A stretch of 17,352 nucleotides of DNA from the NCBI GenBank assembly GCA_964648365.1, contig CAZYLK010000133.1, positions 1 to 17,352 of the forward strand. Direction: 5' to 3'. This DNA comes from SURF-32 sp964648365. Its GTDB lineage: Bacteria; Planctomycetota; Phycisphaerae; UBA1845. Made by a program: the position numbers and the translations under genes. Shown piece after piece: positions 1-7,782 of the stretch (position 1 is its first letter; each line of letters begins with the position of its first letter). The notes under the pieces were generated by a model. The model saw only the letters and a list, made by a program, of their open reading frames with translations. It searched no databases and was not told where the DNA came from.

Positions 1-3000
1 CAGCCGGTTGCTCGCCTCGTCGGCGATGAAGCGCGGGCCGCCGTGGACCGGCGCGCTCCCGCCCGCGCCCGTCCCGGCGCCGCCGAGTCCGCGGCTCGCG
101 CCCGAGTACATCTGACCCAGCAGCGTGGCCAGTTCCTTCGCATCGCCGCAGGCGATCACCTTGTGCTCGAACTTGCCTTCGGCGTCCTCGTTGTCGAGCC
201 GCGCGACCAGTGTGTGAACTTCCTCGATCTGCTCTTCCGTACCGCGCACGATAATCTGGTTAAGCTGTGACACCGGAAGGAGCGTGGGCGGCACGTCCAG
301 CGGATTGCCGCCGGGCGCCGGCGCGCCGGCGCCCCCCGTGCCGCGCGTGCCGCGCGACGGCCGGCCCGCGTCCTTGAAGTACGCGTCGATGGTCGCGATC
401 AGATCGCTGGCGCGGGCATGCTCCAACTGGATCCACTCGGTCTTCTGCTCGGGCAGATCGAACTGCTCCATGTATCCGATCAGTTCGCCAATGTAGTCCA
501 GCGCGGCGCGCGGACCCATCGCGATGATCGTGTTCGAGTACTGATGGCTGGTCAGCTTGATCTGGTCGGGCGTAACCGCGTAGCCGTCTACGAACGATTC
601 TAGCTCCTCCAGCGGGATGGGCAGCAGATTCTCCTCGCCGCCGCCGTCGCCTTCCCGCGAGCGGCTCGCCTTCTCCGTCAGGCCGAGAAACTTCGTCAGA
701 TCCTCTTCGACGTCGGCCGCTATCAACTTGGTCAGTTCATAGCGCCGCGTGCCGTAATCGAGGATCTGCGGCTGGTCGATCGTCGCCAGCAGTTCCAGCA
801 GGGCCGGATAGTCGCCCGTGTTGGCGCGGATGATCAATGTACGGTCGCGCGGGTTCGGGTAGATGCGCACGCTGGTGGGCGGAAGCTGCGGCATCTGCGG
901 CGTCTGGCCTTCTTTGTCATCCGCGCCCGGCGCCGTGGGCGGCTGCGTAGGCTGACCGCCGCGCTCGTCCTCGCCGCGGCGGGCGTTCTGCTGAGCCTGC
1001 TGCTGCGCCTGCTGGCGCTGCTGCGCCAACTGCTGCTGGCGGATCATCTGCTGTTGCCGCTGAATCGCCGCGATCTCGGCCTTGGGCGTGTTGAACATCT
1101 CCTCAATGATGTCCTTGGCCTTGTACAGGTCGATATACTGCACGCGATAGACGCGGATGTCGGGCTTGGTCGGAGCATACTCCTTGACGAGATCCTCCAT
1201 CGCCTCCTCAATCGTCTCCACGTCCTGGCCCATGCCCCGGATGATGAGCGTGTTTTCCTTCTCGTCGAAGTAGATTTCCAGCGGCACCAGTTCCGGCTCG
1301 GCGGCTTCGTCCGCTTCCGCAGGCGGCTCATCCTTCACGGCATCGCCGGGCAGTGCGACGATCTTCGGCGCATCCGGAGCGCGCGTCCCCTCCGGCAGTT
1401 CCTCCGCCGGTACGCCGACCGGCGCCTCCGAAGCGACAACCTCTTCGGCGCCCACGCCGGACTGGATCACCGGCACGTCCACCGGCGTCTCGACGGCCAC
1501 GTCGCCGGCTTCCCGCTGGGCGGGGGCGGCCTCGACGGGCGCCTCGTCCGCGTCGCGGTCGCCGGCGCGTTTGTTCTTTTTCTTCTTGGCTTTGCCGCCT
1601 TTGTCCCTGGCGTCGTCGCCGCGCTCCTGCGCGGGCAGGCTAAGCGCGATCGCCGTGGAGATGTCCCGCAGCGCGGCCGGCAGGACGCACCCGCTGGAAC
1701 GCGAGGCGCCGGTCGCCTCCGCGGCGGCGTCATCCTGCGGCTTCGGCTTGGGCGGGTGTACGCGCTTGGGCTCGATGATCGTCGGCCGCTCTACGCCGCC
1801 TTCGCCTAATCGCCTGATGGTAATTTCCCGGTTCGCGCCCAGCCACACGTGCTGCTTGACCAGTTCCGCCGCCTGCTCGGCAGACATGCGCGGGTCGATG
1901 GGAATGGTGACGATCTTCTCTTCGTCGCCGCCTTCAACCGGCTTGTCGATGTACTTGCGGACCAGTTCCTCGACTTCCGCCAGGCGTTCCACCTTCGGAT
2001 AGCTGACGAAGAGGATGCGGTCCATGAAAATGCTGTAGTCGACGATGGGCTTGTCAGACTCGGGCCAGACATGGTCCAGCAGTTCCTCCAGATTGAAGGC
2101 CGCGTCGGAAGCCAGAGCGTACTTGAGTTCGATCTCCCGCGTCGGCAGCGGCGGCGGCGGCGAAAGCGGCGCCGGGCCGTCCTTCGGGTCCAGACGCTCC
2201 ACAATCGCGTCGATCTGATCGAGTTTGGCGGGTGTTGAGACGATCAGCATGGCGCCGCTGATCGTGTCCGCCTGCAGGTAGATATCCTTGCCAATGCGCT
2301 CGATATCTGTATCGAAATCCCAGAAGTCGTCCTCGTCGTCCTCTTTCTTCACCCCCGGCAGCTTCTTCTGCTGCGCCCCGGCATCGACGACGTTCATGAT
2401 GATGTCGACGAGCTTCTCGATGTCGGCGTTGACGATCTGGTACGTTCTGATCTCCTGCCCGCTGGCGGCCGCCGCGTCGAGTTCCGTAATCCACTGCTCC
2501 GCCTGCTCCACGTCCGCGACCGCGCCGCTGATGACCACGCCCCCGCCGCCCGGCTGCGAGACGACCACGAAGGGCGGCTCCGCCGAGGCGCCGCCCGGCG
2601 TCGGACGGCCACGCGGCGCGCCACGGCCGGCGACCATCATCTGCTGGATCACCTTGACCATCTCGTCGGCGTCCGCCTTCTTCAACGACACGGTCCGCAT
2701 GACCGTGCCCGGCGAGGCGTCTGCCCGCAGAATCTCCAGGGCGCCCTCGATCGCGGGGAAGAGCTTCCGCGCCGCCACCACGATCAGCTTGTTGACGTCG
2801 GGGCGCGGGATGAACTTCGGTCCCTGCTGCGGCGCCGCCCCAGGCGTGCGCGGCCCGCGCGGCTGGGCAGACTCCTGCGGCAGCATGTCCGGCAGCGTGC
2901 CCGCAATCAGATCCACGTCGACGCCCTCCTCGAAGGTGTACACACGGGTGTCGAAATCGCTGCTGTCGACGTCGAACTCGAAGATGATCTGAGCGACTCT

Positions 3001-5916
3001 GCCGAGCTTCTCCGGCGTCGCTCGAACGACCAGTTGCTGCCCGAAGGGCACGATGATCAGGTCGTCTTCCGCTGCGCCGCCCGACGCTGGGCCGCCCGGC
3101 GTCGGACGCGGCGTGCGCGGCGTCGGGCCTTTGCCCTGTCCGAGCACCATCGTCTGAATCAGGTCGACCAGTTCCTCCGGGTCGGCATGTTTGATGTCAA
3201 ACGTCTGCTGCACCATGCCGCTGGGCTGGTCGACGACCTCCATCAGCTTCTGGATGTCCTGGACTTCCTTCTCCGACGCGCCGAAGACCAGGAAGGCCCC
3301 CGCCGTGGGCGCGAAGCGCGTCATGGCGCCGCCGGCGCCGCGCTGCGGCCGCGGCGGCATGAGCGCGTTGATCTTGTCGATGGCTTCCTGCGGGTCGATG
3401 TGCTTGACCGCCAGGCGCACCAGCGACTCGATGTCCTCGACGTCGGCCTTGATGATCACGTCCTGAAGTTCAGGCCACTCGTCGTCGGTACACATCACGA
3501 ACAGCTTCGAGTTGGCGTCGTCGGCGAAGTATCGCGATGCGTCCGGTGCCGAGTTACCGCGGTTGGCCACGCTGCGGCCGGGCGTGCCTTCCATCTGCTT
3601 GAGCAGATTCACCATGAACGACGGCTGCTGAATCTTCAGCGTCAGGACGTGCAGTTTCAACTCAGGACCGACCGCGTCCATGTCCGTCACCAGCGCCTGC
3701 ATCTTGGCCAGGTCGGCCGGCGTGCCGGTCAGATAGACGGAATCGTCGGACGGGGTGCAGCGACGGTTGGACGCCTTCGGATTGACGCCCACGACCTGGT
3801 TCAGCGTCGTACAGACCGCCGCCGGGTTGGCGTTCTTCATCACGATGCGGATCGGACCCGTTTCCGTCTCCTTGTCGAACATCGCCACAAGCTGGCGCAC
3901 CCGCGCGACTCCCTCGGGATCGGCGATGACGACCAGTTCATTGGCGTCCGGCACGGGGATGATGGCAATGTCCTCGATGCCCTGGTTGCCGCGGGTGATG
4001 ACGCGGGCGCCGCCCGCCGTCGTCGTCACACCGCCGCGGGATTGCTTGTTCGCATCCGCCGCCAGAACCTGGTTGATGAGCTGAGCCACGTCATCCGCGG
4101 CCGCGTGCTGAAGCTTGATGACGACCGGCTGGTGCTGCGTCAGCGGGGCACGGTCGATGTAGGGCATCAGCCGCTGGATTTCCTTGACTTTCAGTGGCAT
4201 GGCCCGGACGAGCAGGAGCTTCTGCTCGTCGAAGGGAATCATCTTCACTTCCGGCTCGGGAATCCGGGCGCCGGAGCCGGTGCGGTTCTGCGTAGAGACC
4301 GACGGCCGCGACGGCACCGATCGCGATCCGCCCCGCCCGGTGTCCATGAGGATTTCCAACTGCGACACCGCCTCGGACGGCAGGATGTACTGGCACTGAA
4401 TCTCGGCGAAGATCGTGATGTCCGATTCATCACCGAGGAAGAATTCCGCCAGCCGCGTGTACTTCCGAATGTCGCGCACGAGCGCGAAAATGCCCATCGA
4501 GTTCGTCTCTTCGCCGATGGGCGCCACGCGAACATAGTCGGGCATGAAGTCGCGCAGCATCTCCAGATCGGAGACGGAGCCGTACGGAGGCGTGTAGGTC
4601 AGCCAGGCCGCGTCGTCGTCGTGCAGATGCGCCGCCTCGAACACCTCGACGTTCGGATACATGTCCTCCGGCTTCAGGTGCCGGTAGACGTCGGCGAAAC
4701 GCATGACCTGGAGGTTCTCACCGTCCCGCAGCGCCCACCACGGCTCCAGCGGGCGGAACTGGAACAGGTAAATGCGCACGCGGCGCAGCGCCTCTTCGTA
4801 TGTCAGCTCCCGATCGCTGGGCACCACGGTCACCTGCCCCCGCGGAACGTCGCCGAGGATGGTCAGGCCGGACTGCTGCGCGAAGATGTCCAGAAGCTGT
4901 TCGTACGAGGCGTTCTTGAGGCTGATGAAGCTGTAGGTCCGCAACTCGGGCGGCAGGCCCTCGTGGTCGCCCGGGATGTGAACCGGGTTGCTGGGCCCGC
5001 GGTTCTCCTGGTCACGCCCGGAGTCGCCACGACCGGAATCCCGGTCTCCGCCCACCGAGCGGGACGGCGGCGAAATCGGACGCGACGGCGTCGGATTCGT
5101 CGGCGTCGGGCGGCTGTAAACCGACCGGCTCGGCGTCGACGACGGCGGCGACGGGCTGACGCCGGTGGTCCCCGCGGGAGGCGAACCGCCGGCCGCGTCC
5201 ATCGCCGTCGTACCCGCCGACGTGACGTACGGCTGGTCCGAGCCCGGCCCCACCGTGATCATCTGGCCGGTTTCATCCACGATCATCGTTTCCGCGCCGC
5301 CGCCGGGCGTGGTCGCGGTCGTGGTCATGGGCGCCGGGCGCTGAATCGGCGTCACGGGCTTGGCCGGAGTCTTCGAAGGTGTCTTGGAAGGCGTGGAAGG
5401 CTTCACCGGTGCGGCCTTGCCGCCGGACCCCTTGTCCGCTCCGCCCTTGTCGGACTTGCCTTTCTTCTTGCCCTTCTTGCTGCCCTTCTTGTCGCCCTTG
5501 CCCGAATCCTGCGGCTTCACCGGCGTGGGCTTGGCCTTGGCCGGATCGGACTTCGAATCGCCGGTGGCAAACTTATCCTTGACGCCCTTCGAGTTCGATT
5601 TGTCGACGCCCGTCGCGCCCGGGTCGTCCTTCGACTGGCCCTTCGTCCCTTTCTTCTTATCGCCCTTGGCGTCATCCTTGGACTTGTCCGCGTCCGACTT
5701 GCCCGGCACGGGCTTGACCACCTTGGGCGGGGTCGGGCCGACCGATCCGGTGTCGCCGCTGGTTCCGGATTCTTCCGCGGCGGCAGCCGCCTCGCTGGCC
5801 GTGTCCTGCGCCTGCACCGCCGCCGGCCGCGCCGCGAAGGTAAGCACCAGCGCGAGCATGAACCACGCAGAACCCGGCATCCATCGCCGCGGGATTCGGT
5901 TCGGATCCGTCATCAT
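1..5916 (-). CDS. gspD: Giant secretin-like protein (GspD-like), incomplete at its 3' end
   Basis: Expected to be the outer-membrane conduit or a secretin-derived periplasmic tube. The frame is open for all 1972 codons from ATG 5916 to the window edge; common GspD proteins total about 650-750 residues. A signal peptide (about 1-36, cleavage near VQA|Q) precedes a Lys/Ser/Asp-rich stretch (about 55-190) and a Pro/Ser/Thr/Arg linker to about 320. Then come an N0/STN-like domain (about 323-406, TYSFISLKNASYEQLLDIFA) and some 15-16 modules of the secretin N1-N3 kind (about 420-1972), each with an opening strand-helix and a closing strand-helix such as NELVVIADPEGVARVRQLVA. A basic/acidic insert (about 1373-1540) interrupts one module and a Gln-rich stretch (about 1620-1645) another. 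The pore domain is not reached, so the GspD call rests on N0, modules and position. Confidence 0.88.
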   Translation of the reverse strand, partial: MMTDPNRIPRRWMPGSAWFMLALVLTFAARPAAVQAQDTASEAAAAAEESGTSGDTGSVGPTPPKVVKPVPGKSDADKSKDDAKGDKKKGTKGQSKDDPGATGVDKSNSKGVKDKFATGDSKSDPAKAKPTPVKPQDSGKGDKKGSKKGKKKGKSDKGGADKGSGGKAAPVKPSTPSKTPSKTPAKPVTPIQRPAPMTTTATTPGGGAETMIVDETGQMITVGPGSDQPYVTSAGTTAMDAAGGSPPAGTTGVSPSPPSSTPSRSVYSRPTPTNPTPSRPISPPSRSVGGDRDSGRGDSGRDQENRGPSNPVHIPGDHEGLPPELRTYSFISLKNASYEQLLDIFAQQSGLTILGDVPRGQVTVVPSDRELTYEEALRRVRIYLFQFRPLEPWWALRDGENLQVMRFADVYRHLKPEDMYPNVEVFEAAHLHDDDAAWLTYTPPYGSVSDLEMLRDFMPDYVRVAPIGEETNSMGIFALVRDIRKYTRLAEFFLGDESDITIFAEIQCQYILPSEAVSQLEILMDTGRGGSRSVPSRPSVSTQNRTGSGARIPEPEVKMIPFDEQKLLLVRAMPLKVKEIQRLMPYIDRAPLTQHQPVVIKLQHAAADDVAQLINQVLAADANKQSRGGVTTTAGGARVITRGNQGIEDIAIIPVPDANELVVIADPEGVARVRQLVAMFDKETETGPIRIVMKNANPAAVCTTLNQVVGVNPKASNRRCTPSDDSVYLTGTPADLAKMQALVTDMDAVGPELKLHVLTLKIQQPSFMVNLLKQMEGTPGRSVANRGNSAPDASRYFADDANSKLFVMCTDDEWPELQDVIIKADVEDIESLVRLAVKHIDPQEAIDKINALMPPRPQRGAGGAMTRFAPTAGAFLVFGASEKEVQDIQKLMEVVDQPSGMVQQTFDIKHADPEELVDLIQTMVLGQGKGPTPRTPRPTPGGPASGGAAEDDLIIVPFGQQLVVRATPEKLGRVAQIIFEFDVDSSDFDTRVYTFEEGVDVDLIAGTLPDMLPQESAQPRGPRTPGAAPQQGPKFIPRPDVNKLIVVAARKLFPAIEGALEILRADASPGTVMRTVSLKKADADEMVKVIQQMMVAGRGAPRGRPTPGGASAEPPFVVVSQPGGGGVVISGAVADVEQAEQWITELDAAAASGQEIRTYQIVNADIEKLVDIIMNVVDAGAQQKKLPGVKKEDDEDDFWDFDTDIERIGKDIYLQADTISGAMLIVSTPAKLDQIDAIVERLDPKDGPAPLSPPPPLPTREIELKYALASDAAFNLEELLDHVWPESDKPIVDYSIFMDRILFVSYPKVERLAEVEELVRKYIDKPVEGGDEEKIVTIPIDPRMSAEQAAELVKQHVWLGANREITIRRLGEGGVERPTIIEPKRVHPPKPKPQDDAAAEATGASRSSGCVLPAALRDISTAIALSLPAQERGDDARDKGGKAKKKKNKRAGDRDADEAPVEAAPAQREAGDVAVETPVDVPVIQSGVGAEEVVASEAPVGVPAEELPEGTRAPDAPKIVALPGDAVKDEPPAEADEAAEPELVPLEIYFDEKENTLIIRGMGQDVETIEEAMEDLVKEYAPTKPDIRVYRVQYIDLYKAKDIIEEMFNTPKAEIAAIQRQQQMIRQQQLAQQRQQAQQQAQQNARRGEDERGGQPTQPPTAPGADDKEGQTPQMPQLPPTSVRIYPNPRDRTLIIRANTGDYPALLELLATIDQPQILDYGTRRYELTKLIAADVEEDLTKFLGLTEKASRSREGDGGGEENLLPIPLEELESFVDGYAVTPDQIKLTSHQYSNTIIAMGPRAALDYIGELIGYMEQFDLPEQKTEWIQLEHARASDLIATIDAYFKDAGRPSRGTRGTGGAGAPAPGGNPLDVPPTLLPVSQLNQIIVRGTEEQIEEVHTLVARLDNEDAEGKFEHKVIACGDAKELATLLGQMYSGASRGLGGAGTGAGGSAPVHGGPRFIADEASNRL
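1300..1800 (-). other. Low-complexity insert within one secretin module
   Basis: Residues about 1373-1540 split a module between its first half (about 1332-1372) and its second half (VPLEIYFDEKENTLIIRG, about 1541-1580). The insert has a SGCVLPAALRD segment, a basic run (KAKKKKNKR) and a long Glu/Ala/Pro/Val-rich acidic part. It is predicted to be disordered. Confidence 0.7.
2590..3108. repeat. 18-bp direct repeat in two inter-strand loops of the giant secretin gene
   Basis: GCCGCCCGGCGTCGGACG occurs at 2590-2607 and 3091-3108. On the coding strand both encode RPTPGG, in the loops of two different modules. A third loop (about 2830-2865) has a related RGPRTPG sequence. This is consistent with module duplication or with convergent codon use in similar loops. 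Confidence 0.65.
5350..5750 (-). repeat. Lys-rich low-complexity N-terminal segment of the giant secretin gene
   Basis: Residues about 55-190 are dominated by Lys, Ser, Asp, Gly and Pro, with runs such as KKGSKKGKKKGK and SKTPSKTP. This lies between the signal peptide and N0, where ordinary GspD has no linker. Composition matches the tail of the preceding gene's product. Confidence 0.8.
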
Positions 5917-5957
5917 CGTCAATCTCCTCGGCGTCGCACGCTGACTCGCGCGACGCC
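5917..5957 (-). promoter_or_regulatory. Ribosome site and abutting hairpin before the giant secretin gene
   Basis: GAGGAG (5924-5929) lies 7 nt before the ATG at 5916. Directly next to it, a hairpin spans 5930-5957: a 7-bp outer stem (GGCGTCG/CGACGCC), a 2-nt bulge on one side, a 3-bp inner stem (CGC/GCG) and a 6-nt loop. In the mRNA the stem ends one base before the ribosome site. The rest of the 160-nt gap to gspM shows no gene or clear promoter. The structure could affect translation or mRNA stability. Confidence 0.6.
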
Positions 5958-6076
5958 GCAGCGCTTCCACAGTCTCTGAACCGCCGATCCACTCTGCGAC
6001 CGGCTTCCCGGGCTTTGCCTTCCTGCACCGGAGTGTACACGCGAACCGGCGCCTGCGCCTCAGCAGGCAACGCCGA

Positions 6077-7603
6077 TCACGCACCCGACTTGCCGGACGG
6101 CTTCTCGCCGTCCTTGCCGCCGGCCTTCGGATCCTTGCCGCCCTTGCTCTTGTCCGACTTACCGTCCTTGTCGCTCTTCCGCTTGTCCGGCTTGTCCGAC
6201 TTACCCTCGCCCGCGGACTTGTCCGACTTGCCGGCGTCCTTGCCGCCAGGATCCTTGCCGTCGCGGTCCGGCTTGCCGCCCTGCGGCGAGCCGTCGCGAC
6301 CCGTGCCCGTCTTTTCACGGGCCGCCTCCTCTTGCTCGAGCTTCAACGCTTCCAACTCCGCGACGTCGCGAAACTGGCTCAGGTCCAGCGGCGCAGCGCC
6401 CGTCGCCTCGGGGTTCTGCGTCGGCGGCGGGGCGGACTTGTCCCTGAGCGGGCGTTTCGAGGTCCGCGGATCCTCGTCGCCCGGAACCGGCGGCATTTCG
6501 GGCAGGAGTTCCGATCCATCGCCCGAATCCGGCGCGCGGACCGGCGCCCGTTCCTCGTCCAACCGTCTGGCCACGTCTTTCAGGGACTCGAATCCTTCCG
6601 CCTGCGCCAGCGGCACCGCCGCGTTGAACTCCTCACCCAACCGATAAATGAACTGGCCATCCTCGCGCTTCACCAGGGCGCCGCGCGGCTGAACCTCGAC
6701 GAGCGTGCCCCCGTCAAATTCCTCCCCACCCTGAACCGTCTTGGTCTCGCCGCTGCTGCGGCCGCCGGAACTCGACACGAGCGCCACTGGCGTCTCCTGC
6801 GGTGAGTAACGACGATACGTGCCGACAAGCTGCCAGTTGCCCTTCCAGCGAAGGTCGACCGGCTCCGGCGGGGGCGGCGGCTTCACCTCGGGTTTCGGCT
6901 CCGGCTTCTTCACGATTGGCGGCGGGCGCTCAGGCGGCGGTGGCGGCGGCTCCACCCACTCCATGAACGGCTGCCGCATGGCCAGTTGTTTGATGTCCGG
7001 GTCGTGATGCCGGATGACCTCTTCCGGCTGCTCCAGATCCTTCAAGTCGATTTCGCCGAGCAGCTTTGACGTCGGTGGGACCAGCGCCACGAGCGTCACC
7101 GCCAGCCGCACCTGGTCCTCCGGCTTCTTCGACTGCCGAGACACCTCCGGTGTGATCTTGGGGCTGAGTACCTGGAGAACGTGCGGGAACTCATAGACTT
7201 CCCGCATGAATTCCATGGTGGACTTCAGATTCCCCGTCACGGCCACGGGCACGGCCAGCGTGAACCAGCCGTTCTTGCGATCCTGCGCCGCCCGCACCTT
7301 GCCCAGGCTCCACGAGGGGAAGCGATAGTCGTGGATCAGTTCGTTGAGCCGCTCGTAGATGTCCTTGCCGACGGTACGGTACGAGGTGGCGCCGGTTCGG
7401 CTGACGTATTCCTTGTACTCCAGGCGGGCGTTCTGGAACCGGCGGTCGAACTCCTCCAGTTCCGCCTTCTCTTCTTCCAGGGCCTGGATCTTCTGCTCGG
7501 TGCTGAACAGGCCGGTGATCGACGGCCCGACGCTCCTGCCCAGCACCACGACGAGCAGGCCGAGCACGAATACCGTGGCCAGGATTCGGGTTCGCTGATT
7601 CAT
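6077..7603 (-). CDS. gspM: Fused GspM/PilO-like and GspC/PilP-like protein with Lys-rich tail
   Basis: This 508-residue inner-membrane protein appears to join two T2SS parts normally made by separate genes. Order: membrane helix (about 6-22), Glu-rich coiled coil (34-66), a PilO/GspM-like ferredoxin domain (about 72-178, with FTLAVPVAVTGNLKSTMEFM), a Pro/Lys-rich linker (215-248), and a small beta domain (about 254-324) of the GspC HR / PilP kind, seen in WQLVGTYRRY, VALVSSSGG, VQGGEEFDGGTLVEVQPRGA and FIYRLGEEF. A second charged helix (404-430) and a low-complexity Lys/Ser/Asp/Gly tail (440-508) end the protein. GspC HR domains bind secretin N0, and the next gene encodes a protein with an N0-like domain. 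ATG at 7603 overlaps the small upstream ORF. The M half is moderately secure, the C half likely. Confidence 0.82.
   Translation of the reverse strand: MNQRTRILATVFVLGLLVVVLGRSVGPSITGLFSTEQKIQALEEEKAELEEFDRRFQNARLEYKEYVSRTGATSYRTVGKDIYERLNELIHDYRFPSWSLGKVRAAQDRKNGWFTLAVPVAVTGNLKSTMEFMREVYEFPHVLQVLSPKITPEVSRQSKKPEDQVRLAVTLVALVPPTSKLLGEIDLKDLEQPEEVIRHHDPDIKQLAMRQPFMEWVEPPPPPPERPPPIVKKPEPKPEVKPPPPPEPVDLRWKGNWQLVGTYRRYSPQETPVALVSSSGGRSSGETKTVQGGEEFDGGTLVEVQPRGALVKREDGQFIYRLGEEFNAAVPLAQAEGFESLKDVARRLDEERAPVRAPDSGDGSELLPEMPPVPGDEDPRTSKRPLRDKSAPPPTQNPEATGAAPLDLSQFRDVAELEALKLEQEEAAREKTGTGRDGSPQGGKPDRDGKDPGGKDAGKSDKSAGEGKSDKPDKRKSDKDGKSDKSKGGKDPKAGGKDGEKPSGKSGA
6080..6290 (-). repeat. Lys/Ser/Asp/Gly-rich low-complexity tail in gspM
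   Basis: The 3' end of the fused gspM gene encodes many short SDK, GKD and GKSDK units (residues about 440-508). At DNA level short motifs such as ATCCTTGCCG and TTGTCCGACTT recur. A compositionally similar Lys-rich stretch occurs in the N-terminal part of the next gene. Confidence 0.8.
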
Positions 7604-7782
7604 GACTGATCCGACTCGTTCTTCACGACCGGCCGCAACGCTACAAGCGGCGGCTCCGGCCCCTGTTCAGCTCGCCGCATCCGGCTGGGCGCGAGCATGA
7701 TCCTCACTCTATCCGCCGGCAGTGTACCGCCGGCCACGTATTCCCGGCTATCGGGACACGCGCGACTCCGGCGGCGCGTCAC
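7600..7782 (-). CDS. Possible small ORF filling the gspL-gspM gap (60 aa)
   Basis: This open frame starts with a GTG overlapping the gspL stop (GTGA) and ends with a TGA overlapping the gspM start (ATGA), so it joins the two genes with 4-nt overlaps on both sides. The predicted peptide is Arg- and Pro-rich, with no membrane helix or domain I recognise. There is no good ribosome site; an internal ATG (MLAPSRMRR) has GAGG only 3 nt away. Its third codon positions look less GC-biased than those of its neighbours. It may be a coupling ORF that carries ribosomes to gspM, or a chance frame in GC-rich DNA. A 6-bp hairpin (GCCGGC arms, 7715-7734) lies inside it. Confidence 0.27.
   Translation of the reverse strand: MTRRRSRACPDSREYVAGGTLPADRVRIMLAPSRMRRAEQGPEPPLVALRPVVKNESDQS

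Larger units (their letters stand above)
1..4665 (-). repeat. Array of secretin N-domain-like modules in the giant secretin gene
   Basis: I delimit the modules by eye. Approximate nucleotide spans from the N-terminal side are 4655-4430, 4420-4150, 4131-3878, 3860-3690, 3665-3440, 3438-3225, 3215-2965, 2955-2720, 2708-2470, 2460-2195, 2145-1945, 1922-1180 (with insert), 1165-775, 770-450, 450-180 and 175-1 (cut by the window). Each codes for an alternating strand-helix unit, most with a Gly/Pro/Arg-rich loop before a LVV- or LIV-like strand and ending near LD or VD. The first and fourth are the most divergent. Boundaries are uncertain by tens of bases. Confidence 0.78.

Noticed and set aside
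3034..5979. A 981-codon open frame on the plus strand
   Set aside because: It is antisense to the giant secretin gene. Its product is His/Arg-rich with no domain pattern, whereas the minus strand gives a signal peptide and repeated folds. High GC content makes long antisense frames common.
5672..6070. A minus-strand frame starting with TTG upstream of the secretin gene
   Set aside because: It runs out of frame through the signal peptide region of gspD and has no ribosome site. The gspD ATG with GAGGAG is far better.
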